A DNA stretch of 64,000 bases from Iris pallida. Taxonomy: Eukaryota > Streptophyta > Magnoliopsida > Asparagales > Iridaceae. Of the stretch, positions 22,568 to 34,082 are shown piece after piece. Location: NCBI GenBank assembly GCA_029216955.1, contig JANAVB010005598.1:1801327-1865326 (forward strand), read 5' to 3'. The notes under the pieces were generated by a model. The model ran no database searches and was not told where the DNA came from. It saw nothing but the letters and a program-made list of their open reading frames with translations. Position 1 is the first letter of the stretch. Every line of letters begins with the position of its first letter. A program made the position numbers and the translations under genes.

Positions 22568-23917
22568 TCACGAGTCAAACAGGTCGGGATATCGCGATCG
22601 GATATCATCCTCACGCTCCCACGTTGACTCACCCAAATAGTGATGACCCCAAGCAACTCGGACTAACTTGATAGTCTTGTTCTTGAGTGTCTTCTCTCTT
22701 TGGTCCAATATAGATACGGGCCTCTCCTCATACGAAAGGTTGGTACCAACAACCAATTTCGAATGATCCAGGAAGTGGCTCGGGTCCGGGATATACCGTC
22801 GCAGTTGGGATACATGGAACACATTATGCACCTCACGTAGCGACGACGGAAGAGCGAGACGATAGGATACATCTCTGACTCGCTCCAGAATATCGAACGG
22901 TCCTATATACCTAGGACTAAGCTTTTCCCGTACACCGAAACGTATAACGCCACGGTTAGGCGAAATCCTCAGGAATACATGGTCACCGACCGAGAATTCA
23001 AGGGGTCGCCGATGAGAATCGGCCCAATGACGCTGGCAATCTTGGGCGACACGAAGATGATCTCTGACTCTCCTGACCACTTCAACGGTCTGAGCAATCA
23101 TTTCCGGACCGAGCATCTGTCTCTCTCCGACATCGTCCCATGCTAGCGGGGATCGGCACTTCCTACCATACAGTGCCTCGAACGGTTCCATCTGGATGCT
23201 GGCCTGGAAAATATTATTGTACGAAAACTCCACCACGTGCAGGTGATCTTCCCACGAACCACCGAAGTCGAGCATACAAGATCTCAACATATCTTCGAGA
23301 GTCTGGATCGTGCGTTCTGACTGGCCATCTGTCTGTGGGTGATATGCTGAGCTGAACTGGAGGTGAGTCCCCAAACTCTCTTGCAGGCTACGCCAAAAGT
23401 GTGACGTAAATCTGGAATCTCTGTCCGAGGTGATACTGACTGGTACACCGTGCAATCTGACAATCTGTCGGAGATACATCTTCGCTAGCTGATCCGTCGA
23501 CTGACCAACTCTGAACGGGAGAAAGTGAGCCACCTTCGTGAGCCTATCTATGACAACCCAAATAGCGTCTCTGCCAGCCGGGGATCTAGACAATCCAGTC
23601 ACAAAATCCATGGTTATATGCTCCCACTTCCATTCTGGAATTGGCAAAGGCTGAAGTAGTCCAGCTGGCCTCTGATGTTCAGCTTTAACTTATTGGCAAA
23701 CCAAACATCGAGAGACAAACCGGGATATCTTTTTCTTTATGCTATTCCACCAAAAGTGCTGACAAATATCTCGGTACATCTTCGTACCATCGGAATGAAT
23801 GGAATATTGCGAACTGTGAGTCTCTGCCATGATCTCCTGTCTGATATCTCCACTGGGTACACAAAGACGCTTCCTATGTCGAAGTATACCATCTTCATGG
23901 ATACATAACTCTGGTCT
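22568..23917 (-). pseudogene. pol: Element B integrase with C-terminal chromodomain
   Basis: The integrase core and C-terminus are open from 23647 to 22568 (359 codons). The catalytic triad is visible: D in TMDFVTGL, D in SITSDRDSRF, E in GQSERTIQTLEDML. A GRKCRSPLAW stretch and the GPFDILERV region follow. The chromodomain comes last (YEERPVSILDQREK, IKLVRVAWG, ESTWEREDDIRSRYPDLF). This domain directs integration toward marked heterochromatin in chromoviruses. Upstream (23648-23917) the zinc-binding part is broken by a TAA in CLVCQ (CAA in E) and by frame changes. The ancestral protein inserted the cDNA; this copy is not expressible as one polyprotein. Confidence 0.9.
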
Positions 23918-24688
23918 TCATCCTGCCTCACACTCTGCTCTGAGTCGCTGAAGCTTGGAATCTACTGACTGCGCCATCCGGATCCTCTCGACTATAGTGG
24001 ACTGAACTTGCATGTTGGCCATCAATGACACACTGGAAGGAAGGACAACTTCTATACCCATCTTCTGAAGATCGACTAACAGCTCTGGTTGTGCTGTTAG
24101 GAAATAAACTCCGGCTCTCTTGCTCAATGCATCTGCAACAACGTTGGCCTTTCCAGGATGATACTGCAGGTTGACATCATAATCCACAAGTAGCTCCAGC
24201 CACCTCCTCTGACGCATGTTAAGATCCTTCTGGGTGAAAACATACTTCAGGCTCTTGTGGTCGGTGAAAATCTCTACCCTATCTTCGTACAAGTAGTGCC
24301 TCTAAAACTTAAGCACAAACACTACTGCTGCCAGCTCCAAATCATAGGTTGGGTAATTTCTTTCATGATCACGAAGTTGTCGTGACGCATAAGCTATTAC
24401 CTTCCCTTGCTGCATCAGAACACATCCTAAACCTCTGCCCGAAGCATCACAATACACTGAGAATCCTCCGATTCCATCTGGAAGCGTGAGAATAGGAGCC
24501 GTCATCAAGCCTCGCTTCAACTTCTCAAAGAACCCTGACATTCTGCTGTCCAAGCAAACTATATATCCTTGCGGGTCAACTGGGTCAATGGCGCTAAAAT
24601 TCGAGCAAAGTCTGAAACAAATTGCCGGTAGTAGCCGGCCAAACCAAGGAAACTGTGAACTTCTACAACTGTACGGGGTACTGGCCAC
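23918..24688 (-). pseudogene. pol: Element B RNase H and connection region
   Basis: Two frames carry RNase [21 protein letters not shown] and [14 protein letters not shown] in the first, then [16 protein letters not shown] and [13 protein letters not shown] after a TAG. That TAG aligns with TGG in E. The catalytic acidic residues (D of CDAS, E of LELAA, D of TDHKS, D of ADAL) are all present. A 1-nt deletion relative to E (TTCTTTGAG against TTCTTTTGAG, near 24530) shifts the frame from RT. A TGA at the end (ECEAG) is followed by the broken integrase N-terminus. Confidence 0.88.
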
Positions 24689-25920
24689 GTTTCAATGGCC
24701 ACGATTTTCTGGGGATCTACTTCTACTCCTCCTCTGGTGATAATATGACCCAAGTACGAAATGCGATCGAGCCAGAACTCACATTTACTGAACTTGGCAT
24801 ATAATTGGTGCTCTCTGAGAATCTGAAGAACCACACGGAGATGCTGCTCATGCTCTGCCTCACTCTTGCTGTAGACCAGGATGTCGTCTAGGAACACAAT
24901 CATGAACTGATCCAAATAGGGCATGAAGATGCAATTCATGAGGTCCATGAATACAGCCGGCGCATTGGTTGCTCTAAATGGCATCACAAGGAACTCCCAA
25001 TGCCCATACCTAGATCTGAAAGCTGTCTTCGGGATGTCCTGCTCTCTGACTTTGATCTGATGGTATCCTGACCGCAAGTCGATCTTCGAGAATACTGCTG
25101 CCCCCTTGAGTTGATCAAACAAGTCATCTATCCTCGGGAGAGGGTATCTGTTCTTGATTGTCACTGAGTTCAAGGTACGATAATCTACACATAATCTGGA
25201 TGTACCATCCTTCTTTTTCACAAGAAGCATCGGGGCTCCCCAAGGCGATCCACTAGCACGAATGAATCCTTTGGTTCTGAGTTCTTCAATCATCTTGTAC
25301 AATATCTCTAGCTCTGACGGTGCCATCCTGTAGACTCTCTCTGACACTGGGGCTATCCCGAAAATCAAGTCGATGGTAAACTCGATCTCTCGCTCTGGCG
25401 GCATCCCTGGAAGCTCTTTTGGGAAAACATCTGGAAACTCTTCAACTATCCGGGGTAACTGGATTGCTGCTACTGCCATCCGCAATACTGGAGGAGAAGG
25501 TTCAACTTCGCCTCGGGAGAAGGAAAACTCCGGCTCGCCTGGAATGCTAAAAACAACCCTGCCAATGTGGCAGTCTATCCTAGCATACTGGTCCCTCAAC
25601 CAATCCATCCCTAAGACCACATCATAATCGGCCATCGGGAACTCTATTAATCTAGCGGGGAACTCTCTACCGCTAACTACGATCCGACACGAGGAAAACA
25701 CCCTATCTACTCCCACAAGTCCATTACCAGTAAGTATATTGAGCCTCACTGATAATGACTCGGGCTCCAATTCTATCCGTGTCGCGAATCGTGCAGACAT
25801 AAATGAATGCGAGGCACCAGAATCAAATAATACTGAAGCCGAAAAGGTGTTGACGAGAATAGTACCTGCCGCTACCTCACCTGGTGCTATTCCTTCTTCT
25901 TCCATGGTCAAAGCCAGCAC
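24559..25920 (-). pseudogene. pol: Element B protease and reverse transcriptase
   Basis: One open 453-codon stretch. The aspartic protease comes first ([15 protein letters not shown]) with its flap region and [10 protein letters not shown] follows: the PPEREIEF and [10 protein letters not shown] entry, [62 protein letters not shown] (the catalytic DD pair) and the LGHIITRGG thumb. It stops at TAG after QLTRKDI; E reads CAG there. It is the best-preserved coding part of B, has strong identity to E, and shows both elements to be one family. Gag and protease share a frame, as usual in this clade. Confidence 0.92.
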
Positions 25921-27116
25921 TTGACCATGTCCTCTGGGTGCGGGTCCCCTCTGCTGAAAATTTCTCTATCTGCTCTGGATCAGGGCTTGGGTTTGGACAT
26001 ACTGATACGGTCTCTGCTGCTGGAATGCCTGGGCCTGCTTCGGCAATGGCCTCGGGAACGGGTACTGCAGCTGCTGCTGCTGGACTGGTGCTGGTCCTCG
26101 AACTGAAGGACTAGAGAAGGCTGACGAAGAGGAACTCCCCCTGTTCGGGCAGTTCCCAACCCTGTGGTCCCGGACACCACAAACGAAGCACAAACTCTGT
26201 GCTCTGTGACACTCTGATACCACATGTCCTGGCTTTCCGCAGTGTGAACATCCCACTGCGAAAGACTACTTCTGCTTCTGCTGCTGAGGGTGCGTCGGAG
26301 TTGAATGTTGAACCGATGTTACCGAGGTCGCCCGCCTCGGAGCTCCAATAGTCAAAGCCCTGGCTGCCGGGACTGTGCTGAAGACTGATTCATCTGGCCA
26401 TGGGATCGCTTCCGACCTCCGGTCCTATCCACGATCCTCTGGGAGGTATACTCATGCCTCCGGGCTGCTCTCAATACTGCATCAAAAATTTGATGCTCAA
26501 ACTGCTCAACTGCCAATAAGATCTCCAGGTGAAGTCCCTGCTGAAACCGCTGGGCTCTATCGAACTCGGTCGCTACCAAGGTGGGAGCAAACCGACTAAG
26601 CCTGGAGAACTCGACCGCATATCCGTCGACCGTCCTGTCCATCTGCTTCAGATTGGTAAACCTCGTTTGTAGATCATACCGAGCTACAGCATCAAAATAC
26701 TTGGTCTGGAATCTCTCCCTGAATACTGCCCAGGCAATAGGGGCCACTAATCCAACGGCCTGCGCCGCCCACCAGCTGCGGGCAAGATCCAATAGCTGTA
26801 GGCGCACCACGGCCACCTTCTCGTTCTCTGAAGTCCTGGCTGCTTCTAGAATCACCTCTGTGTCCTGAAGCCATGCATCTGCAGCGATCGTATCTTCACT
26901 GTCGTCGAAGAGGGAAGGGTTTAAGCACTTGAAGCTGTTGGCCGCGCTATTACCCTGATGACCTCCTCTGGTCAAAGCGTCTGCCATCGCCTAGTGCAAG
27001 GCATCTCCTCGACGATCCTGGAAGGCTAATAGTGACCTGATGAGACCCACCAAAGTGCCATCATCAGGCTCTGCAGGCTGGACGGGCTGAACTGGTGGCT
27101 CTCCTCCAGTAGGCAT
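25921..27116 (-). pseudogene. gag: Element B gag
   Basis: ATG at 27116-27114. Codon 42 is TAG (26993-26991) where E has CAG. The capsid region is open at 26987-26352 (DAWLQDTEVILEAARTS, WWAAQAVGL, FRERFQTKYFDAVARYDL, FSRLSRFAP, FQQGLHLEILLAVEQF). A 1-nt deletion near 26360 then shifts the frame, and a further TAG lies before the nucleocapsid part. The two zinc knuckles are intact at about 26250-26145: CSHCGKPGHVVSEC and CFVCGVRDHRVGNC. Capsid assembly and RNA packaging would have been its role. It is broken at three or more places. Confidence 0.88.
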
Positions 27117-27414
27117 GACTCTGGAGGCTACTCCTGAATGCTGGGCTTGATCTCCAGGTTGCTGCTGGTCCGCGGAAGGTGCTCCGCCTTGCTGATCGGT
27201 AGGACCAGAAACAATGCCGCTGAAGAAGATGACATAGGGAACAATAAGGAAGGACCAGGACAGATCAACGATACAAGCATGTGATCAGGACAAGAATTTC
27301 AGGAATTCAGAGGATACGAACAGAGATCAAGGGCGAGTACCGATTGAGACATCTATTCGGTAAACCCTCACATATCTTGATTTACAAGACCTATATGGGC
27401 CACCACTTAAACCA
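27117..27414 (-). promoter_or_regulatory. Element B leader with 18-bp box
   Basis: The untranslated leader lies between the 5' LTR and gag. The box TGGTGGCCCATATAGGTC is at 27388-27405, 9 nt from the LTR. The nine bases between LTR and box read TGGTTTAAG, as in E. Confidence 0.65.
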
Positions 27415-28084
27415 TGTAACGTTCCAGAACCAGAATACTGGAAAGCGGAGGCGTACATAGCCAGCTACGTATATTGAAGTGCAACCCACCTCGCTATACG
27501 ATCATGGCTATCTAGATACATGAGGGTTTAACTACACGACAACAGTCTCCTATGGTCATGAACAAGCCTATTATCTCAATCTCAAGCAAGCAATAATAGT
27601 TACAAGATGTCAGAGCACCAAATATATAATAGCAAGGCGTCCCATACATTACATATTGGATGATCATGAAGCTAGTCATACAAAATGTCAAGACTAGCAA
27701 GAGTTCAGTCATACATGATCAACCATAGGATCTGTCAATCATGTTACAGCCCGTAGGCAGACAGTAAATAAAGGTGCAATACGAGCTAACACGTGCTCGC
27801 CGGCTGAACGCCTCAAAAGAATAATTTTTACAATAAAGTGGGAGGACAAAAAGAAACCCACTCGTTGCCAGGGTTACGCCTGGTGGTCACCATCTGGCTG
27901 GAAGACAGGTGGATCCTCTGGTGCTGCTCCGATATCTGGCCACACAAAACCAGCTGGGTCAGACCCCAGAAAGAGCAAGTACCACAAATGAGGCTTCACT
28001 TAGGAACTAAAATTAGCATATCACAATAGAATATTAAAGATAAATAATAAATAAAGAACTGATAATAATAGAGATAACAACAGT

Positions 28085-28535
28085 AAACTGAGTACGAAGA
28101 AACCATTCAAGTAGCCAGGTCACAACCCTTAAACCAAACAAGGACCGGGGTTGCAGCCCTTCACCTGAATAGAAACCCGTCTCAACTACTTGTTGGTAAA
28201 GTAAACAGGATGAACTCGACATAGGATGAAATAAAACAATAATCGAAGAGAGGACACAGAACTGCTCCGGGTGCCAGGTTACAACCCTTAAACCAAACAA
28301 GGACCGGGGTTGTAACCCTTCGCCTGAACAAAACTGGACCCCTGATCCTTATTGTTAAGGCTAGTATAAATAATCATGATATTGAAGTAAGGTAAAACAT
28401 GATAAACATGGCATGGGGAGCAATAAGACAATAAACGAAGAGAGGACACAAAACTGCTCCGGGAGCCAGGTTACAACCCTTAAACCAAACAAGGACCGGG
28501 GTTGTAACCCTTCGCCTGAACAGAACTGGACCCCT
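28085..28535. repeat. Triplicated GGTTACAACCC block in the B LTR
   Basis: Three copies of a roughly 70-bp block lie near 28113, 28264 and 28455, with the core CTTAAACCAAACAAGGACCG followed by GGGTTGTAACCC. Two of them also share GAAGAGAGGACAC and CTGCTCCGGG upstream. E has a single copy near 56960. The truncation of the left B LTR falls within the third copy. Confidence 0.75.
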
Positions 28536-29211
28536 AATCGTTATTGTTAAGGCAAGCATAAGTAATCGTGTCATGTCACAATCTTGTACAGGATCAGGAC
28601 AAGACTAAGCTGGGCTAGACTCCATCCAATCAATCACGGCCAAGCAAAGAGTACGGCTTGATACTTTAACTAACTAGGGTTATCACAAGCCTAGTTACTA
28701 GCAATGCAAAAAGATTATTCCCAACAGCCACAAGCCCTGCAGACCATCCGGTTATCCAGGTCGAATGTTCGTTTATGAAGGATGCAACACGTGACTGTGT
28801 GCTGAAAATGTGTCCTACTCGTCGGTAGGCTACAAGTCCACTTGGTGCGCCCAGATAACGGGATTGCCTGTAGCTGGAAAATCTCTTCATGACTACTGAA
28901 TTATTCTAGTTTATTAGCCTTAGTCAATTGCAGTAGGTATTCCTGACCATGGTACTCAGGGATCCCATCCTAGATATGATACAAGACAGTACTGGTTTAT
29001 TTGTACAAACACAATCGTCCACAGTGTCCAGGTCATTCATACTTATCATGTCAGGCTAGCATATCGAGATATGTCATATCAGTTTACTTGTCAAGAGTGC
29101 GCCATGGCAGGCCACTATCGTGTTCAGAAAATATACCAGAATTTACATGACATAAGCATAAATGTGACATTTCAATTAAATAATAATAAAGGACAAGATT
29201 GTGAAAGGAGC

Positions 29212-29835
29212 CATGTGGCTAAGAAAATAGAGCTCATGCGGCTGGAATATGGCAAGTCCATGCGGCTAAGGATCCAGGGACAGCTTATGCGGCTGCGGGA
29301 CACTCAAGCGTATGCGGCTGCTGAAGAATCGACTTCATACGGCTGGGGAAGACAGGGCCTTATGCGGCTGCACTTGGCATAAGCCATACGGCTCGGGATG
29401 GAAGGGGGAGCATGCGGCTGGGAGGTGATAAGTTCATGCGGCTGGAAGTACTGCGGGGCTCATGCGGCAGCGGGGATCTCAGGCTTATGCGGCTGAAAGA
29501 TGCACGCTCAAACGGCTAAGGAAATCTCTTGCATATGCGGCTGCGGGGCTTGCGGGTCTTATGCGGCAAGAGTATGCAAGCTTATGCGGCTAAGTTATGC
29601 CAAAGCTTTATACGGCTGGAGGGAATACAAGTTATATGTGGCTACAGGAATTGACGCCATGCGGCTCAACTGAACAGAGTTTATGCGGCTACAGGTAGAC
29701 AGAAGTTCATGCGGCTCGTATTATGCCGAGGCCTATGCGGCTGAAAAATGCCAGGCGACTGGAAGTCCTGCCGCATGAAGGTTCATGCGGTCAAGTACTG
29801 CCATACGGCTAAGAGATTCATGCGGTCAGCACTGT
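29212..29835. repeat. ATGCGGCT minisatellite in the B LTR (right copy)
   Basis: About 23 units of 23-27 bp, each with the core (C/T)ATGCGGCTG and a unit-specific spacer. Point changes in some cores (ATACGGCT, ATGTGGCT) are C/T or G/A differences. The order matches the left copy. The unbroken text near 29230 is the pre-insertion site of C. Confidence 0.85.
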
Positions 29836-31132
29836 TCTTCTTCTCCACTTGTCCGAGAAGAAGAACCACGGGGTCCATGGTTTCAAGGCTCATAAATCCT
29901 TCATCCGAAGTCGGAATCCAGACTTCCATAGGTCAAAATAGGGCAGAACAAAATTTTCTACAACATGGAACCATCAAAACCTAGAAATAACAATGTTAAG
30001 TAGATCAAAACCCAAAAAATTCGAAAATACAATAAACTTAGATCTACACAAATTGAACCATGGAAATTAGAAATGCTAAGAACTAAAGTGTGTTAGAATC
30101 TCGTGAGGAAGAGAATGAAACAATAAAAACGGAGTTCCTCTATGAAGCAAGCTGTACTTGCCTAACCTCTCTCTCTCTCTCTCTCTCTCCTGGTGGTTGA
30201 AGAAGTAATGGTGGAGAAGAAGTAATAAATGAAGAGAGAGAATGAGGGAATGGGTTAATAAAGGATGATGGTGGTGGTAGGTAAGGGTTCTCCCCTTGGT
30301 TCATGATGAACCAAGGCAACCCAAGCGTAGCCGAACCAACCCAAAATAGACCAAGCCATGTAATGCCAAGATAAGCCAAGCAAGGAATCATGCAATACAA
30401 GATAAAATACGTACACGTATTTCAAAATACGTAATACGAACTATAGGCATTACAGTACCTTTCTCCAACTGTCCGTCGACAAAAAGAGAATGATTTTGTT
30501 CACCTTAAGTAGGGGAGCATGACAGTGGGACAGTATGCAGCAAAATTTAATAAACTGACCAAGTTTACTAGCTCCCAAATCGGTCAAACCGGCCTGGACT
30601 GGTTAAGGACCGGGTCAAAGCCTTGTACCATGACCGGGTAAATTAGTAATCCCTTGGGGGATACTTTACCAAAATAGCCCCTATTATAACCGGTATTTTG
30701 GTAAAAAAATAACATACTTCTATCCTTTTGACCTATTATTTAGATGGAATTCTACCTATTTGATGTTGAAATCTTGTATTAAATATAGAGATGTTATTGC
30801 ACACTATATTAATGTTAATACAAAAGTTGATTACCAAATAACTAAGAATGGTTGGTTAGTCGCTACTTCAATTTATGAATTTTTAGAATTTTTACAATAT
30901 TATATGTATTTTATTCGGAGTTTATTATCCAACTTGTTAGTTTTAACATAAATAATTAATATTTTTTATTTATTTTGAAAATATAGAAATGCTCTTGGTT
31001 TTGATTATGTCGTTTCTAAATTGGAAACAAAATTTCTAAAATATTGAAGTAAAATACCGCTTTTATGTGTTTGGTTGCGATTTTAGATTCTAAAATCAAA
31101 TTAGATGGTGTAGTTGTATTGGTAGATAATTT

Positions 31133-31248
31133 TCATGAGAATATGAACGTTGAGATAAGTAGCTTAAAAATAAAAATTTAAGAATGTTTAGATACTCTAT
31201 TTAGTTTTCATGAGAATATGAACGTTGAGATAAGTAGCTTAAAAAAAT
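31133..31248. repeat. Direct duplication of about 40 bp
   Basis: TTTCATGAGAATATGAACG continuing to GATAAGTAGCTTAAAAA occurs twice, 76 bp apart, essentially unchanged. A simple local duplication. Confidence 0.8.
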
Positions 31249-31613
31249 TATCCTTCTAAAAAAAGTTGTCCCGACTCAAGAATTGTCCTTCTAGTTAAAC
31301 TTTTATGATGAAGATGATGATGATTCCTGATCATATTGTTCAAGTTTAGAATGATGAAAAGGACACACACAAAATTGTCTTATATTTTCTTCTTTTGCAC
31401 GTGATCTTCTGATGGCACCGATGTCCGCGGTAGCATCATAATTTTATTTTGGTGCAAGTTCAAGAATGCTAAGTAAAAAGAGAAACATGATGCTATCGAA
31501 TATTTTGGAAGTCTGTGTTTGCGTTCAAGATTAAGTTCGTACGAAAAAATGGAGTCAACACTTAAAAGATGAATGTACCAACATTAATGAACTGAATATT
31601 CAGTCTCTTTTAC

Positions 31614-31803
31614 ATAATTGCACAAGTCTTATAGCACTATTCGATTTTGAACCGAAAATTGAACCGAACCGAACCGAACTGAATGAGAGATTCAGTTCGA
31701 TTTGAAAAAATCGATTTTGTTTCGGTTTTGAAAATAGTAGAATTTTTTACTCCGTTTCGGTTTCGGTCCAAAATAAAAAATCAAATAAGACTTGTGCAAT
31801 TAT
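31614..31803. repeat. 19-bp perfect inverted repeat around a GGTTCGGTT-rich stretch
   Basis: ATAATTGCACAAGTCTTAT at 31614-31632 is the exact reverse complement of 31785-31803. The 152 bp between is rich in GAACCGAAC and TTCGGTTTTG words, which continue to about 32165 and end with GAACGCTCACCCCTA. It could be a small foldback element, or an inversion inside a hAT-like MITE remnant. No clear TSD is visible. Confidence 0.6.
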
Positions 31804-33482
31804 ATAAATATCGTCAATTCTATGCATATCTTGTAAATGTGCATATTTTGAAAGCAAGAATTTTGTTTATGTGTTTTGAATTAAACCAAACTTCTAGTCT
31901 AACTTTAGACGCAAATACAACAAATGTATGTATGATATAATTTTTAATATTATTTAACCACGATTTCAAGTTTGGACCCTACCAATTATACAATAGAAAT
32001 AGTCCAACCGAACAAACCGAATAAACCAATCATTATTCGGTTCGGTTCGATTTTAATTTTGGCTAATTTCGGTTCGGTTTCGGTTTTGGATTTTTAGAAT
32101 TTTTGTTTATTCGGTTTTGACTATTTCGGTTCGATTGAAACGAAACAAACCGAACGCTCACCCCTACGAGAAGGGGTATTTGAATAATGAATTGGCCAGA
32201 AGACAAAAAACTTGAAGATCAAACTGTAAATAAAATATGTAGTTTCATTTTTCAGTTTACCAAATAAAAGAAATGTTATATTAAATTTCTGAAATTAATT
32301 AATTAATAAAGTTTATTGATTTCAATTAATTTTTCGTAAGGCCATTTTTTATTAAGGCCGAAGGCCATTTATTTTGAGTTTTTTTGAGGCCAACTCGAAA
32401 AAGGTTTGGGCCCAGCTCAGTAAAATCCGGCCTGCTCCTTCTCGGGTTCTGGGCAGGTCCGATATGGACTTACGCTATGTCGGTCCGACCTCCTCTTCGG
32501 ACGGGTAAAACTGGTCAAACCTGGTCAACATTTGGTCCGGTCCGGACCAAAATTAGTCAAACTCGGTCAATTTGTTGGTCCGAACCGGCTCTGTGAGATA
32601 GTATCACCTTGAAGTGTACATATGTAAGAAACTATAACTTCAAAGGCAAGGTAAGGGCAGATTTAGTATAGTGTAGTGTGAGTGGATTCTTGGATCGATG
32701 TAGTATAGAATATAGTTTAATTTGCAGTCAAGATTCCCATAGTAGTACTGTTCTCTTTTGAATGAAAGGGCCTTATCACTTGGTTTCATGGCAACTGGTG
32801 CAGGTCATGTGTACAATTGTTGTGACATCCATTATGGGGGAATCATGGGTGCTCCCAAAGCTTTCTACGAGAGTGGCCCTTGGATGCCATAGACTCAGGC
32901 ACATGGAACACACATGGAGAGAGGGACGCTACAGTTGGGGAGAGATGGACAGTCAGAAAGAGGCCAAAACTTTAGTTTGTGGTCCTGAGAGTGACTGGTG
33001 ATATCCCTAAAGTTTTGAGGATGGTAATAGTGCTCTATGCTTGACCCAGAGTTGAGACAACTAAGTTCCTACACATGCATGGAGATAAAGGGAGTATACG
33101 AGAGGTCATTTCAACATGACAATAAAGCTCAACAAAAAATATACAATTATGCTGCACAGATCGACGAAAAAATTGCATACGTGAACCAAAAACATGTGGT
33201 GACCCTCCATTGATTCGAGTTGGATCCTAAGGATAGTGGAGGGCTCAGTTTTGATGGGTCTTAGTCCGGACAAATGGGGTCGTCATGTGTTCTCAGTTCA
33301 CGCAAGTATTTTTTGTCAGTCTGTGCGAATTTATTCAAATATATATTTCTCTATCCAGACTCCTAACAGTACGTACAAGTATATGCATAGTTGGAAAAAG
33401 AAGAAAAGAAGTCGATCAAGGACCAAAACAAAAAAATTCGACTGTCCATCAAAATATTGTATATTGACTTGTGATTCAATGG

Positions 33483-33483
<1 letters not shown>

Positions 33484-33551
<68 letters not shown>
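33484..33551. repeat. (TA)n microsatellite
   Basis: A pure TA dinucleotide run of about 68 bp. Confidence 0.95.
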
Positions 33552-33555
<4 letters not shown>

Positions 33556-33954
33556 AGTACTGCAAATACGTACTGCATAAAACTACATACTACAAAATAC
33601 AAACATATTGTATATTGTATATTGCATCTTAGTTTAGGGTTTCAAAATAAAAAAGCACTAATATTGAAACCATCATGCAATGCATATATACATGTAAAGG
33701 ATGTGTCATTGCACTTAAAAGTCCTCTACATCTACAAGTTATGATTCAAAACTTATGTTAAATTATAATAATGGTATCCTAACTATAATGTTCGGACGTT
33801 TTAGGCAACTTAACTTTTTATTATTCGATTTTGACGTCTCAATTTCATAAATTACTCTTTTGAAACACTTTTCGTCAATTTTAAAACACATCAAGATCAT
33901 TTCAAAAAGCATATTGTAGTACAAAAGTACAACTTAAATATTTGTATCATCATA

Positions 33955-34082
33955 CACTACAAGAAAAAAGAATTTTCTTGACGGAGATTCCACGTCAAGA
34001 AATGGGTATCTTGACGGTTGCGGATCCGTCAAGTAGGCCGGAGTCAAGAAAACACCCCCCTTTTCTTGACGGTCGCTGCCAG
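33955..34082. mobile_element. CACTA (En/Spm) transposon H, terminal end
   Basis: It starts CACTACAAGAAAAAAG, the classic CACTA terminus, with ATA as a possible 3-bp target duplicate at 33952-33954. Subterminal TTCTTGACGG motifs in both orientations follow at 33975, 33994 (inverted), 34010, 34026 (inverted) and 34063. Such motifs bind the TnpA-type transposase protein in this superfamily. The text is interrupted by element F at 34083 and resumes at 47848. Confidence 0.85.

Larger units (their letters stand above)
7791..30454 (-). mobile_element. Element B: Tekay/Del-type Ty3/gypsy chromovirus (whole, with nested C and D)
   Basis: Gag, protease, RT, RNase H, integrase and chromodomain are in Ty3/gypsy order on the minus strand, between a truncated left LTR (7791-8525 plus 21191-22401) and a full right LTR (27415-30454, 3040 bp). 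The C-terminal chromodomain places it in the Tekay/Del chromoviruses. Element C is inserted in the left LTR. The left LTR lacks the portion matching 27415-28505, so no TSD can be recovered; the right flank is GTACC. Stops and frameshifts throughout gag-pol make it non-autonomous. Confidence 0.9.
27415..30454 (-). mobile_element. Element B, 5' LTR (full length)
   Basis: A 3040-bp LTR, TGTAATGCC...ACGTTACA on the minus strand. It contains the uninterrupted target site of element C and the full ATGCGGCT minisatellite. The end regions match the E LTR: TGTAATGCC, GTATTACGTATTT and CATCATGAACCAAGG are common to both. The middle has diverged and carries different minisatellites. Confidence 0.92.
30455..33954. 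other. 3.5 kb island without recognisable element or gene
   Basis: This lies between the B LTR end and the CACTA end. It is mostly AT-rich. I see no conserved protein motif, tRNA or splice pattern. The longest frames, such as one of 79 codons at 32762-33001, have no recognisable domain. It contains a 76-bp-period duplication, a GGTTCGGTT-rich stretch, an inverted repeat and a (TA)n run, listed separately. A short passage with GGTCCGGTCCGGACC and GGTCAAAC words (32450-32570) echoes 30570-30620. It may be old host intergenic DNA or decayed transposons. Confidence 0.6.

Noticed and set aside
29212..29835. CRISPR-like array (constant core, variable spacers)
   Set aside because: The core is only 9-10 bp and degenerate, the spacers are 14-17 bp, it lies inside a plant retrotransposon LTR with a colinear copy in the other LTR, and no cas genes exist.
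32762..33001. 79-codon frame in the non-element island
   Set aside because: Starts with ATG but has no recognisable domain, no splice context and no partner exon; kept only as part of the island description.
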